The notes: generated by a model not told the origin, from the letters alone. A stretch of 64,000 nt of DNA from Macrotis lagotis (GCF_037893015.1 NC_133658.1:60989636-61053635); one strand, 5' to 3'; shown: positions 42,001 to 52,834, numbered from the stretch's first letter. Numbers and translations are program-made.

Positions 42001-42588
42001 AACTACTGCTTTCAACTCTCACAGGAAGAGGCCCTTGCCCGGAGGGGAGTGGGGAAGAAGAGCAGAGGGGAGGTGGAGAAAGACTTGGTCCATGAGATGG
42101 AATTGATTCCAAGAGTGGGCAGCTGATTGGGGGGAGAGAATCCTGGGTCAAGGAAGGGCGTCCTGGCCCAGGGAGGGAGGTTTAGCTTCGAGAAAGAGGA
42201 GAAGAGCTCCAGAGATAGAGGGGGAGAAGAAAAACGTCTGTCATGAGAAAGAATGACAAGAACAAGAATAAGTGGGGGGGGGGCGAGGGAGGGGGAAGGG
42301 AGATGGGAGGAATTCCAGCACTAAAAAGAAAAGCCCTTGCAGGCTGCCTCAGTTTCCCCATCTGGCTATGTAACCCTGAATTCTATTGAGACAAGAAGTG
42401 TTAGTGCTCCTTCCCCTCCCCTTTATCCTAACCTGCCCCCCAGCTCAATCAATCCCCCGGCTGGCTCTGCCGCCCCGAGGCTGTCCTGGCTCCGCGGGCA
42501 TGCCCTGCCCGCCTACTCTCCCCTCTCCGAGCGCAGGCCTTCTCCCTAGACAGAGTCACTCAAAAGCTCCTCGCGCCCATCTCCGTAT

Positions 42589-42610
42589 TGCATCCTGGGA
42601 AATGCAGTCC
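42589..42610 (-). promoter_or_regulatory. ZNF143/THAP11-type motif 1
   Basis: Reverse complement reads ggactgcatttcccaggatg, one base from the ACTAYRNNNCCCR consensus and continuing into the TTCCCAGGATGC core of ZNF143 sites. Confidence 0.8.
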
Positions 42611-42657
42611 GCCTCGCGGGGTGGTGCTGCCCAGGGAGCCCACCGCGCCTCCGGGGG

Positions 42658-42680
42658 AACTGCGAGTCCCAGAAGCCCCA
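42658..42680 (+). promoter_or_regulatory. ZNF143/THAP11-type motif 2
   Basis: aactgcgagtcccagaagcc fits ACTAYRNNNCCCR with one mismatch at position four, in plus orientation. Confidence 0.65.
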
Positions 42681-42693
42681 GGGGAAGCCCCGA

Positions 42694-42715
42694 GGCACTC
42701 TGGGGGCTGTGGTCC
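42694..42715 (-). promoter_or_regulatory. ZNF143/THAP11-type motif 3
   Basis: Reverse complement gggaccacagcccccagagt fits the same consensus with one mismatch. Opposite orientation to motif 2. Confidence 0.6.
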
Positions 42716-42763
42716 CGGCGCCCCGCAGCCGCCCCGGGGCCGGAGCCCCGGGCCCGGGCCGGG

Positions 42764-42773
42764 GGGGCGGGGC
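42764..42773. promoter_or_regulatory. GC box (Sp/KLF)
   Basis: Perfect ggggcggggc. Confidence 0.8.
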
Positions 42774-42837
42774 CGGAGCTGCCGACTCCTCCAGGAATGG
42801 GCGAGGCGCGGGGGGAGGGGGCCGGCCCAGGGCGGCG

Positions 42838-42842
42838 ATTGG
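42838..42842 (-). promoter_or_regulatory. Inverted CCAAT box (NF-Y)
   Basis: cgattggctg contains ATTGG with favourable flanks, about 40-60 bp upstream of the likely transcription start. Confidence 0.75.
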
Positions 42843-42856
42843 CTGCGGAGAGGAGG

Positions 42857-42866
42857 GGGGCGGGGC
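42857..42866. promoter_or_regulatory. GC box (Sp/KLF)
   Basis: Perfect ggggcggggc, 15 bp after the CCAAT box. Confidence 0.8.
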
Positions 42867-42948
42867 ACGGCGCGGCGGGGCGAGGCGCGGAGCTGTTCAG
42901 AGCACCTGAGGTGCTGAGTCCGAGGCAGGCTCGGGGCGCGGAGCCGAG

Positions 42949-42969
42949 GCCGCCGCCGCCGCCGCCGCC
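42949..42969 (+). repeat. (GCC)7 in putative 5' UTR
   Basis: Seven perfect GCC units, followed by GC-rich continuation. Confidence 0.9.
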
Positions 42970-42978
42970 CGCCCAGGG

Positions 42979-43023
42979 ATGGGAGCCGGAGCCCGCCGGG
43001 CTCCTCCGCAGCCGCCCCGCTGA
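42979..43023 (+). CDS. Upstream ORF, 14 codons
   Basis: ATG at 42979 in a strong context (G at -3, G at +4), translating to MGAGARRAPPQPPR and stopping at TGA 43021-43023. If the exon is transcribed as proposed, this uORF would lower translation of the main frame. No peptide function is suggested. Confidence 0.5.
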   Translation: MGAGARRAPPQPPR

Positions 43024-43064
43024 GCCGCCCGCGCCGTCGGGGGCGCCCGGCCCGCCGCCCGCAG

Positions 43065-44640
43065 GTGAGTGCCCCGCCGCCAGCCCGCCCGAGCCTCGGG
43101 GGGCCGCTCCGGGGGGCCCGCCCCAGCCCCGGCTCGGGGCCGCGGGGCCGCAGAGGCGACCCCCAGCGCGCACCCCGGCCCAGCGCGGGCAAGGAGCTGC
43201 GGGCTCCCCTCGCCCCTTCCCCTTTCTGTGCACGAGGAGAGGGGGGACCCCAGACCCCACCTCGGGACTTGTGGGTCCGGGGAGCTCAGAAAGCCCCCGC
43301 CCCACCTCAGCCCGCCTGCGAGGAGGAGCTGCGGAACTTTCCTCGCCCCCTCCTCCGTCCGGGGCCGACCCCCAGCGGGAGCTGCTCAGCCTGGGGGGCA
43401 GGGGCACCTCTCTGGCTGCGTTTCCGCAGGAGGATCGGGGACCGCCGAGTAACCGCCCTGGAGAGGACCGCTGGGGCCCCCCACCCTCCTGGCCCAAGTC
43501 CCAACTCGGAGAGCAGCCCCGGGGAGGGTGGGGGGTGGGGGGTGCGGGGAACAACCCCCCGCCCCGCCCCCAGCTGCTGGGTGTGCGGCTGGGGATGGGG
43601 GGCAGTTCTCGCTGTGGATGGGGATGAAGGACCGCTAACAGGGCTCTGACATCTCCACCCGATGCCCCTGCTTCTGGGTGTGGGACTGGGGGGAAGCCCT
43701 GCCCCCGTCCGAGTTGTTCTCTGGGCAAGGCTCTGGGAGAACCTGGTCCCTCCGTCTGAGTTGCTTTGTTTGCTCTCTGTAGCTGGTGTGCTGGGCTAGG
43801 GGAGCCCCCCATAGACTCTCCAGGAGACGGGAGAGATGCTTTTGCCTTTCTGTGTGTGGGAAGGGGTGGGGAGGGCCGGAGGGCACCCAGCTCTCCCCGT
43901 CTTCATCCCTGTCTGGGCGTGGGGCTGGAGCAGGAGAGGGGGTTCCTCCATTCCCCACAGAAGAGCTCGCTCTCTGCCAGGGGCTGGGGCTGGGGGTGGG
44001 GACTAAGCTGAGGAAGACTGAGGGGACCCGCCCCTCGCCCGGAATCCGCTCTGTCCGAGATCGGAGATGCTGAGGGTGGGACGGCGGAGAGCTTGAGGAG
44101 ACTCCGCCCCTGGCCTCGGAGGGTCTTTCTCACCTCCCAAACCCCCCTAGCTCCCAGGCGACTGGGCTCCCGAATCCCGGATCAGATTCTCTTTGGGATG
44201 AAGGAGCCTGGCACATGTGGGCGGGGCAGAGGTGCAGGCTTCTCTCTGGATCGGTTTCTCCGTCTTTCCAATCCCACCCCCTACTTCTCACCCCCCTCAC
44301 CTCCTCCGGGCTGTGGAGCATGTGTCCCAGGCCCCTTAGCTACGGCTTTGCTCGTTGCCAAGTACCTGAGGTAGGAACCTACTGGCTGTCGGGAAAGGGA
44401 ATGAATGGTTCCCCTGGCAGCTGCCACAGTGGGTGGGTGCCTCCAGATCAGGCGGACCCAGGCTGATCCGCACCCCCCTCGCAGGGGTCCATCATTCTGG
44501 GCTAACTGAAAGAAGCCGGGGTACACAAGTCAACCCCACCTCCAGTGCATTTGAGAGGGGAAGAGAAGAGCCAGGAACCGCCTACTTGGTGGGGGGGGGA
44601 TGTATCTTAGGCCAAGTGGGGAGTTACTTCCGTATGGAAT
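43065..44640 (+). other. Start of first intron, GC-rich
   Basis: Continuation of the CpG island, falling off after about 44.1 kb. Repeat-poor. Contains a G-quadruplex motif (43521-43549). A possible internal acceptor/donor pair (…cccttag at about 44339, gag|gtagga at about 44369) is too weak to call an exon. Confidence 0.6.
43521..43549 (+). other. G-quadruplex motif
   Basis: Runs of four, three, six, six and four G with short loops (a, t, t, tgc). Confidence 0.8.
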
Positions 44641-46365
44641 TCCTTTTAGTGCCTTCCCATTAGGCTGGTAGACTCTAAAGCTTCGGGCTTCATAAATCAG
44701 AGCCCAGGGATCAGAAGGCTAACAAAAAACCGATGCAGCCAGTTGAGGCCTTGGCAGTGTTTATTTGAATTGGGGTTTCTCCTTTCCGAGAGCTGAAGTG
44801 GGTGGTAAATGATCAACAAACCATACGCTTCTAAGCGGGTCCAGCCATAATAGGTGTCATGGATTGAGGTTTTTCTGCTGGCTCTCCTGTGCTAGAGAAT
44901 CATGGTTGCTCTGCTGCATTTCAGGCGATGGGGAAAGAAACCCTGGTCCTGAGCAAACTCTGAAACACGCTAAGTACCTCACTTGGGCTTGCAAAATGAA
45001 AATTAAGTTTAAGCCCTAAGCACAGCAAAAGGAGACAAAAGCAGGCTGGCATCCCCCCCTCCTGCCTCCTGCAGAAGAAAAGAGGGGGTGCTGAGCTCAA
45101 ATACAAATCCAGTCCAATTAACCCACTGACATCCGGCCTGAACTCTTTTGCTTTATCCAAAGGGATATCCTATTTGATCATTTCTGAATGTGGAGATGGT
45201 ATCTAAGTGAATTGGAAACAAAGGTATACATTTTTTATTTGCTGGGAGGCTGGGGGAGAGGAAAGAGCTGCACCAGAGCCCACTCACTCTACCAACACAT
45301 CTCTGCAGAAGGGAGCCATACCGGACTGTTTGGGGAGAATGAATTGTTGGAAATCTCATTAAAGCAAAAGGGAAGGCAGATCAAACATTTTCATTATTAA
45401 AGGCAGCCGATAATTCTAGATTAGCAGCTGTTTTCGCCCGGCTCTTTTTAATGTTTCTTCTTCTGTCAGCCATTTTTGATCCAAGAGTGATCTTTTTAAA
45501 GAATTCCTCGTTCTATATTAATTTTTTTTGTTTGCATTTATGTCAGCACAGAAAGGGGGAAATGCTTTTGGTTGGATACATGCCTTTGAGAGTTATTGCA
45601 CAATTCATACATTGAGGTTGCTTCTCTTTTTATTTCCTGTTTAGGCAGTTTAGCTCCAAAGATAACTAAAGTGGATCCCTTCTTTTTTTTTCTGGCTAAA
45701 ATGGCAAATTTGGGGTTATCAGTCTGATTCAGATTTTAAAAAAAAAAAACCTCAATCCTAAAATATCCTTCCATTTAACCTCTCATTTAGTTCTCTAGTG
45801 TTCTGAACAATTTTTTGAGACTTGTGGTTTAACTCTATGAATGGTGTGCTTTGCAGAAAAGCTGAACCCAGAAGCCCCTCTCCATGTCATCTTTCAATGC
45901 AACAGATGTAAAAGATTAGTTTGTCTTCTACATCCTTAACTGGGGATCTTTCCTGAGAAATAGTTTGATCCCAGGGAATCACAATGGAATGTAAGTTGCT
46001 GTTAAAATTCTATAGTCATCCAGCTGCCTTCAGGTGTAATAAACCCAGGACTTCCCTCCTGACTTCTTGTCTCAGTAATAAACTTTTCACAACAGTAATA
46101 AGACAGCAGTAGGGACAGTGATTAATCATAGATGATCATTTAGCGTGGCTATTGAATTGTTTTCTCATGTGAATTCATTAGAGGAAGTAAATTATGAATT
46201 CAATCATTGGGATTCTGTTACAAGTGAAGAATGGTGAGATTTTTGTCTGAATTAAGTTGGTAACTGCAAACAATATGAGTCAATGGTGTGATGTGGTGGC
46301 CAAAAAGTTCGCGGTGGTCTCTAGCATGAGGAAGGAGATTGTGCCACTCACTATAGCCAAAACTG
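44641..46365. other. Repeat-poor putative intronic regulatory region
   Basis: About 1.7 kb without any repeat that I can name, the longest such stretch near the promoter. It includes TAAT-N5-ATTA (45411-45423), a paired homeodomain-like half-site arrangement. This is a candidate for conserved noncoding sequence, not demonstrated. Confidence 0.45.
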
Positions 46366-47335
46366 GTCAGATTGCACTTTAGAAAAAATATCAATCAAGT
46401 GGATCATATAAAGAGAAGGTTGGCCAGAATCATTAAAAGACTTGAAACCCAAGAGGATATGATGACAAAATAGGGGAAGGTTCAGCTTGGGGAAAAGAAA
46501 ACTCATCAGGGACATGACCTGACCCCTGCCTTCAATATTTGAGGAACTATCACAAGGAAAAGGGGAATACTCCTTAGTCCTCTTTTGTCCAGAGGGGAAA
46601 CTAGAAGCAAGGAATGAAAAAGCAAAATTTTAGGGGGAAAAGTTTTCAGTTCAGTGTAGAGAAACATTTACTAACAATTAGAGCAGTCTTTAAATGACAA
46701 AAATACTCAGGAAATAGTAACTTTCTATTACTGGAAAAAAAATTTTAACTGAATTGATTTTTCTTATATTTTTAAGTTCCAGACTATCTCTCCCTCTTTC
46801 TCCCCTCTCTCCATTCTCTCCCCACCTTGCACTAGAGAAGACCACCTTTATATATGAATATATATTTATATGTGTGTACCTATATATGTGATATATGTCT
46901 ATGTGTATATATGTATATAGAGGTGTATGTGTATCTTTATACATACATATATATGTAAAACCATACAATAAATACTTCTATTTAACAGTTCTTTGTCTGA
47001 AGGTGGCTAGCATCTTCCTTCATAATTCCTTTGTAGCTTTTTTGAATATTTATGATACTCAGAATGATTTAGTCATTCATAGTTGTTCTTGGAACAATAT
47101 TGTTGTTATTGTATACAATGTTCTCTTGGTTCTCCTCATTTCACTCTTCATTATTTCATGCAAGTTTTTCCATGTTTTTCTAAAATAGGCCAGCTCATCA
47201 TTTCTTTCACTGTAGATTTTCAAACAGAAACTAGACAAACACTATAAGAGATGTTTTAGGGAAAATTCTTCATCAAGGAGGGATGAAACCAAATTATATC
47301 TGAAGTGCCAAGATTCCATAATTCTGCTATATACT
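46366..47335 (+). mobile_element. CR1/L3-type LINE 3' end, split by an L1 fragment
   Basis: L3 phrases 'gaccagatcc'-like start, 'gacttgaaacccaagaggat', 'cttcaatatttgaggaacta', 'gggaaactagaagcaagg', 'gagaaacatttactaacaat', then after the L1 the L3 end 'ttcatcaaggagggatgaaa'. No frame. Confidence 0.6.
46735..47214 (-). mobile_element. Marsupial L1 3'-end fragment
   Basis: Minus-strand L1: pyrimidine block 'ctatctctccctctttctcc', AT-rich run, 'tgttcttggaacaatattgt', 'ttctcttggttctcctcatt', 'tcatgcaagtttttccatgt' in order. It splits the L3. Confidence 0.65.
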
Positions 47336-47499
47336 TTGGCACTTAATTGCTTGAAATTAAAACTCAATAGTAGTGTTATACCTAATTATTAATTAGAAGC
47401 CAATGATAAAAATATATGACTAAATAATAACTCTGCAGTATGTCCAGTGATTGTGATTTTAGTTTCTATTTATAAAAAGTACAGTTCATGGGATGTGGG

Positions 47500-47765
47500 T
47501 TAATAGTTGATAGTGCAATAGAATTGAACTCATAAAGGCCTAAATTCAAATCCTGCTTCAAACCTTTACTAGTTATCTGATCCTGGGTAAGTCATTTGAC
47601 CTCTCTCAATCTCAGTTTCCTCATCTTTAATATGAGGTTATTAATAGAACCTACCTTCCAGGAATGTTGTGAGGCTCAACTGAGATAACAGATGCAAAGC
47701 CCTTTGCAGACTTTAAGTTGCTATATAAATTCTAGCTATTATTATGGTCCTGTTATATACTGACT
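47500..47765 (+). mobile_element. THER1-type SINE
   Basis: Sense order 'gatagtgcaatagaattgaa', 'aaattcaaatcctgcttcaa', 'tcagtttcctcatctttaat', 'gttgtgaggctcaactgaga', 'aagccctttgcagactttaa', 'gctatataaattctagctat'. Confidence 0.8.
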
Positions 47766-47769
47766 GTTT

Positions 47770-47778
<9 letters not shown>

Positions 47779-47810
<32 letters not shown>
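47779..47810. repeat. (TA)n microsatellite
   Basis: Sixteen AT units at the end of the THER1-type SINE. Confidence 0.95.
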
Positions 47811-47813
<3 letters not shown>

Positions 47814-48935
47814 ACCGTAGGCAATGTAATCTCTGTGCCTCAGTATCCCCATCTGTCAGATAAGAAGATTGGATTAGAAGATCTCTAAGCTACCTTCCTG
47901 ATCCTCATTTATGATCTATGAATAGAGAAGGTAACTGCTAAATATTTTGAAAGTGAGTGGAGCACCTGTATTAGTCTTTTAAAAGTCCCTGCCATTAGCA
48001 TTTGCAGTGATCTCTGTTGGATGGAAGTTAAGACCCAAACCGTCCAGTACCAGGCTTTGCTAGAAAGAAAAAAAAAAAATGAAGGAAAACAATAAGAAAA
48101 ATGATAGCTAAGGCAAGTAAAAAGTCAATACTATCATGATTGCCCAAGATCTTACTATCCATTTCAAGAATTATTATTGTGCTTTGTTTCCCCTCTTCCT
48201 CCTTCTAGTGACCTGTCAATTATTTCATCTTTCATTAGCCCCTCTGAAAGGAGGTAGGAGGAAAGAATTGGGACTGAAGTCATTTGGTATTCAATGTAGA
48301 AGGCTGGTTCAAAAACTAAGTGAAATGAGGTTGAGGTAGATTTCCCCTAGGAAAATCAATAATCTATACTAATCTTCTACCACAGTACTGAACCTGGGCT
48401 AAGTGATAAAGCAAAGCAGACCTATCAAAAAGAGCTCCAACTCAAAAGTCTATCGTGGTTCCTGAACATTACTGGTAGCTGTCTCTATGCTTTGATTGCA
48501 TGACAAGACATTTTGATTTATGTATTGAATGGAGAAATGGCCTAACCAAGATCCCAGGTGTCCCTCAAATAATCATGTAAGTCCAGTATTTTAGGCTGTT
48601 TTCAGCTACTAAGAAAATAGTACAGAAAGAAGCTATGTGACTGAATGTTAGCTTTTATCTGCTTCCAAAGTAACAAATCTCTAGAATATCTGCAAAGTGG
48701 GGGCTCCTGGAGATCTCTTTATTTTACAGCTGACAAAGAGTAAAGATGGTCCTTCTGAATATTTTCTTCAGGTGCAAGAATTTGACATTGTTGATCAATA
48801 CTAAACTAACAACGTTTGGGCAAGGAAGAAGTAGATGGATTATAATTGTATAATAACCAGTCCAAATTTCTCTCTACTTTTCCACTCTAATAATGAAGAG
48901 AGAGGGAGATAGACAGAAATAGGCATAGAAATAGA
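47811..48935. other. Mostly unrecognised sequence
   Basis: A MIR trace at about 47811-47895; otherwise nothing named and no exon seen. Confidence 0.4.
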
Positions 48936-48946
48936 AATAGAATGAC

Positions 48947-48989
<43 letters not shown>
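48936..48989. repeat. (GA)n microsatellite
   Basis: Pure AG run for the last 31 bases, preceded by (AAATAG) units. Confidence 0.95.
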
Positions 48990-48991
<2 letters not shown>

Positions 48992-49560
48992 CAGAGACAG
49001 AGAGCTAGCTTACTTTCAAATTCTCTCCTTTGTAAATGATGGGATCACATTTGAATCTACTTATACAGAAATAAATAATAAGACTATTATAAAACTAAAT
49101 AGGAACTCACACAACTTTTCTTTCTTGCTGTTCTCTCTATTTTTTCTAAAAGCTTGTTTCCAAATAGAAAGGCTAAGAAACACTGTCCTAAAAGACCTAG
49201 ATTCTACTCTTAGCCCCGCCATAATTTAATGATGGGATTTTAGATTAATCCTTAGACATTTGAGGGAGACTCAATTGTATCGTAGTGAAAGCTACCTAGT
49301 TCAAGGAAGCTCTGAGTACAAGAAAGAATTCATGCAGTTGTGAAGATTTGAGAGTTCCTCAAAAGGGAGATAGGCAAATATCAGATATTAATCTTACTTT
49401 GACATCCATGTGACTTTCATCGAACTCTGTGGCTCAGTATTTCAAGGTAAAAATAGGATTTAATCTCTTCTTTGACTTATGGCTGCATATGGGGAGTGTT
49501 CAACATCAAAGAGTAAAACATGAAATTATTATAAAATGAGCCCTGCTTACACCAAACAAA

Positions 49561-49565
<5 letters not shown>

Positions 49566-49645
<80 letters not shown>
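49566..49645. repeat. (TC)40 microsatellite
   Basis: Eighty bases of uninterrupted CT. Confidence 0.97.
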
Positions 49646-49647
<2 letters not shown>

Positions 49648-50023
49648 CCTGCATGAAAACTCCATCACTTAATTCAACTTATTTTCACACCAGAATTATT
49701 ATACTATGTCTTTCATAATCATATTTGATTTTCTTCCTGTGCAATTCCACCCAAGGACTAAAGCAGGCACTTATAAACATTGGAATGGAGAAAACAAAGT
49801 GAAATACCAGAAGATCTAGGCAAATGTGCCACAGTAAAAACTACTTGTTGCTGCTTACTATTATCAAGTAGCCTGTCTCTGCTATAAGTCTATTTGAAAA
49901 AGATTAGTCAAATCATAAAGTAGACTATTAATCAAAGGCAGAATTGATCAACCTAGTATTTCCACCTGGCTTTGGGTTTGTTTGTTTCTTTTAGGGGAAA
50001 TCACTTTCAAAACTTCTTGGGAG

Positions 50024-50198
50024 GGGTGGCTAGGTGGCACAGTGGATAGAGCACTGGCCCTGGAGTCAGGAGTACCTGAGTTCAAATCCAGCCTCAGTCA
50101 CTTAATAATTACCTAGCCATGTGGCCTTGGGCAAGCCACTTAACCCCCTTGCCTTGCAAAAACTAAAACAAAACAAAACAACAACAACAAAAAACAAA
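50024..50198 (+). mobile_element. WSINE1-type SINE
   Basis: Full-length, well conserved copy with a perfect 15 bp TSD, aaaacttcttgggag, at 50009-50023 and 50199-50213. Tail contains (CAAAA)n and (AAC)n. Good identity to the other copies suggests a recent insertion. Confidence 0.95.
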
Positions 50199-50488
50199 AA
50201 AACTTCTTGGGAGACACCAGACACTGAGAGTTGAAACAAAAGGTAGCAGAATGAGCATAATTCTCCACAATCTTGGGCATTATACTTTGTGCATTAATTC
50301 AGGCTTACTTAGCAAGTTTAAGAGTATCTTCAGATTTCCTGAAATGTTCCTTGTGCTTCCCTGTGGGCACAGGGAGGGATGATTCAACTCAACAGACAGA
50401 CAGCTGTCTGGAGATGTACCAAGTCCAATTTATAGATCTGATTTCTTCCAGACCCATGACCTGGGCTACATTACTGTGAATTTCATTC

Positions 50489-50491
<3 letters not shown>

Positions 50492-50538
<47 letters not shown>
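50492..50538. repeat. (TC)n microsatellite
   Basis: Forty-seven bases of CT. Confidence 0.95.
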
Positions 50539-50540
<2 letters not shown>

Positions 50541-51160
50541 AGGATATACCATAAACATACCACAGATCAGTTGACTTGGTCTATCAGTCTGAACCCCAAC
50601 CTTCAAATTCAAGTGTTGGCATCCAGTAAGCACAAATTCTTCTCAGTATTAACTATATACAAGTTAAATCAATGGTTGGATAGTTGGTATGTGGTTTATA
50701 TTCATATCTGAAATTCACTGTCTCTCAAGTCTCTTACCTTTTTGGAGACCAGGAGTTCCTGTTTCTGATCTTAATGTAAAATGTGAACTTCCTAATGACC
50801 TTTCCCCTTCCTAGCAAAGGGCTTTCCAGTCCGGACTCTCTTTTAATTTCTTGTTTGCTTTTGGTCTGAAATCCTTCAAAGGAAATTTTTAAATGGTATC
50901 CACTCCACAATATTATCCTCCAAAAAGTATGTCTTTCATTCTTTGGAAATACACTGGAATAAGATGAGAGAATCTTTCCTTCAAAAGATGGAGTACTGAG
51001 ATAAATTGAATTATACTGAAATGGAAGAGGGTAAGCCTCTGAAAACAGAGAGAAAAAACAAGAATTAAGTATGCAAAGTGAGAGATCTCCGTAACTTTTT
51101 TTTATCTGATCAACTGAAGTCTATTATTATTAATTCAATTAAAGAGATAAGAGGAATCAT
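50539..51160. other. No recognisable feature
   Basis: No exon and no named repeat seen. Confidence 0.4.
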
Positions 51161-51164
51161 AGGA

Positions 51165-51345
51165 TCAGAGATTTTGAACTGGAGAAGTTCATAGAGGTCA
51201 GCTATTTTAACCCTCAAATTTTACAGATGAAGAAACTGGGGTCCAGACAGAGGAAGGACAAATACCCAAGATCACATTCTAGTAAGCAACAGAGTTATAT
51301 CTTCCAACTCAAAAGCTAAGGTTCTTTCCACTGTACCACAATAAA
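51165..51345 (-). mobile_element. MIR-type SINE
   Basis: 'tcagagattttgaactggag', 'cagctattttaaccctcaaa', 'ttttacagatgaagaaactg', 'gggtccagacagaggaagga', 'ccaagatcacattctagtaa', 'gttctttccactgtaccaca'. Confidence 0.7.
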
Positions 51346-51596
51346 CTTTTTTCATATTATATTTGAATTTATCATCATTGTGACAAAAGCATAGATTCAC
51401 TAAACAACAGAATCAATCCTCAATGGATCTTCTCAACTTGGTCAAAATAGCTGGACCATTGACTCAGACCATTGAGATATGGATTTACATAAAGGAAATA
51501 GAAAACTCCAGACTGAGGCATGCTCCCAAGAACCATAACCAAATTAACAGAGGCAACTTCAAGGACCAAGAGCCAGGCATTATCAGTCCATGCACA

Positions 51597-51597
<1 letters not shown>

Positions 51598-51645
<48 letters not shown>
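51598..51645. repeat. (CA)24 microsatellite
   Basis: Forty-eight bases of uninterrupted AC. Confidence 0.97.
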
Positions 51646-51647
<2 letters not shown>

Positions 51648-51784
51648 TATCTGCCTACAAAAGTGTGTCTTTCTCATTACCATATGAAAGAAATTAAATT
51701 TGGTTCTTTCTTTCAATTGCTAATTATTATAAAGATAAGTCAGTCAATTTGGGGAGTAAAAACTATCCATATGAAAACTGGTTG

Positions 51785-52135
51785 AAAGGGTTAGAGATAT
51801 TTAAACTGGAGAAGAGAAGGCTCAGGGAGGCTAATTAGTTGTCCTTAAATATTATCCTTGTTTAGCTTGACCCAATACAAGAACTAAGATCTAGTCAAAG
51901 TTGCTATAATGTAGCATTTGCCTGGATATTTTTTTTAAATCTTCCTAACAATTAGATGCATCACGAAGTTGCCTGCCTACCTTAGCATGTCATGAATTCC
52001 CCTTAGCTAGATGTCTTCAGGAAGCAGCTGGGTGACTACTTGTTAGCAGTGTTCTAGAATGAATCCCTTTTCAGGTAAAGGTTGCATTAGTTGATGCCAA
52101 GGTCCCTTCCAGTTCTGAACTTCTTTGCCATGATC
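51785..52135 (+). mobile_element. CR1/L3-type LINE 3' end
   Basis: 'agatatttaaactggagaag', 'agaaggctcagggaggctaa' and the terminal part 'gctgggtgactacttgttag', 'aggtaaaggttgcattagtt', 'gatgccaaggtcccttccag', 'ttctgaacttctttg' follow the L3 order in sense orientation. Confidence 0.7.
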
Positions 52136-52139
52136 CTTA

Positions 52140-52834
52140 GAACTTACCTCATCAAAAGGTTCCATGGTTTTGTTTCCCAGACTGAGACAATTATTCAGGA
52201 TATCAGTCATGCATACAAAATTTCTCTCCAGAAACAATCATGAATGTTGTCTTGACCAAAGTGAAAGGAATAGGATTGTTTATTATTTCCTATAGTTCTA
52301 CTGCAGTACTGGTGATATTTGAATACAATTGAAGGATTTCTTCTTAATAGTAGCCTCCTCAAATGGATGCAGGCATTAGCATCAGATCAATACCACTTGC
52401 TGCCCTATGTCATCACAATCTATTGCTAATGATCAGAATGTCCCACCCTCTCTGATCTTCCCCTAGCCTGGTACATATAGTAAGCCCTTCATAAAGGCTT
52501 GTTGCCTTTACTTGACCTGGGCATGTGACTGAATGTATCTTAACTTGATTAAGAAATTAAGTCTATGGTTGTGAACCCATAGACCACCTAACCCACTGTA
52601 ACCTGAGTCAGTAGTTTCATTCGTCCTGTTCTTTGTACAGTGATGAGTTTATGTTACATAAATGCCTAAAACAATTGGTAGTTTCAACAAATAAAGTGAA
52701 GGGTATACCAGACATGGACAGTCATCAATGCTTTTGTCTCTATAGAACTTTTCTTCAAAGTCTGAAGAGGGAAGAAGGCAGCAAAGAGAAGCAATGTAAA
52801 AATAATGGAAAGAGTTCTATATTGGGAAGCAAAG
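52140..52834. other. No recognisable feature
   Basis: Non-repetitive by eye; no exon seen. Confidence 0.4.

Larger units (their letters stand above)
42890..43064 (+). other. Putative first exon (mostly or wholly 5' UTR)
   Basis: The 3' border is set by a perfect donor, CAG|GTGAGT, at 43064/43065. The 5' border is a guess, placed just after the CCAAT box and second GC box; there is no TATA box, as usual in CpG-island promoters. The exon holds a (GCC)7 run (42949-42969) and, at 42979-43023, a 14-codon ORF that stops within the exon. A longer open frame runs through the donor but has only P/A/R-rich, domain-free sequence and needs a start near 42797, upstream of the CCAAT box. I cannot identify the gene; no second exon was recognised in the window. 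Confidence 0.6.
42400..44160. promoter_or_regulatory. CpG island
   Basis: GC content rises sharply from the AT-rich background and CpG is frequent (most dense at about 42580-43200), unlike anywhere else in the window. Such an unmethylated-looking island in a vertebrate genome marks a promoter. The GC-rich, stop-poor sequence explains the 413- and 418-codon open frames on opposite strands, which have only P/A/G/R-rich, domain-free translations. Confidence 0.95.

Noticed and set aside
42386..43812. Two long open frames (413 codons plus, 418 codons minus) over the CpG island
   Set aside because: Stops are rare in GC-rich DNA. Translations are P/A/G/R-rich with no domain, the two frames overlap almost fully on opposite strands, and a strong splice donor cuts through the plus-strand frame.
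44339..44369. Possible small internal exon
   Set aside because: Weak polypyrimidine tract and non-consensus donor (gag|gtagga), and no recognisable coding content.
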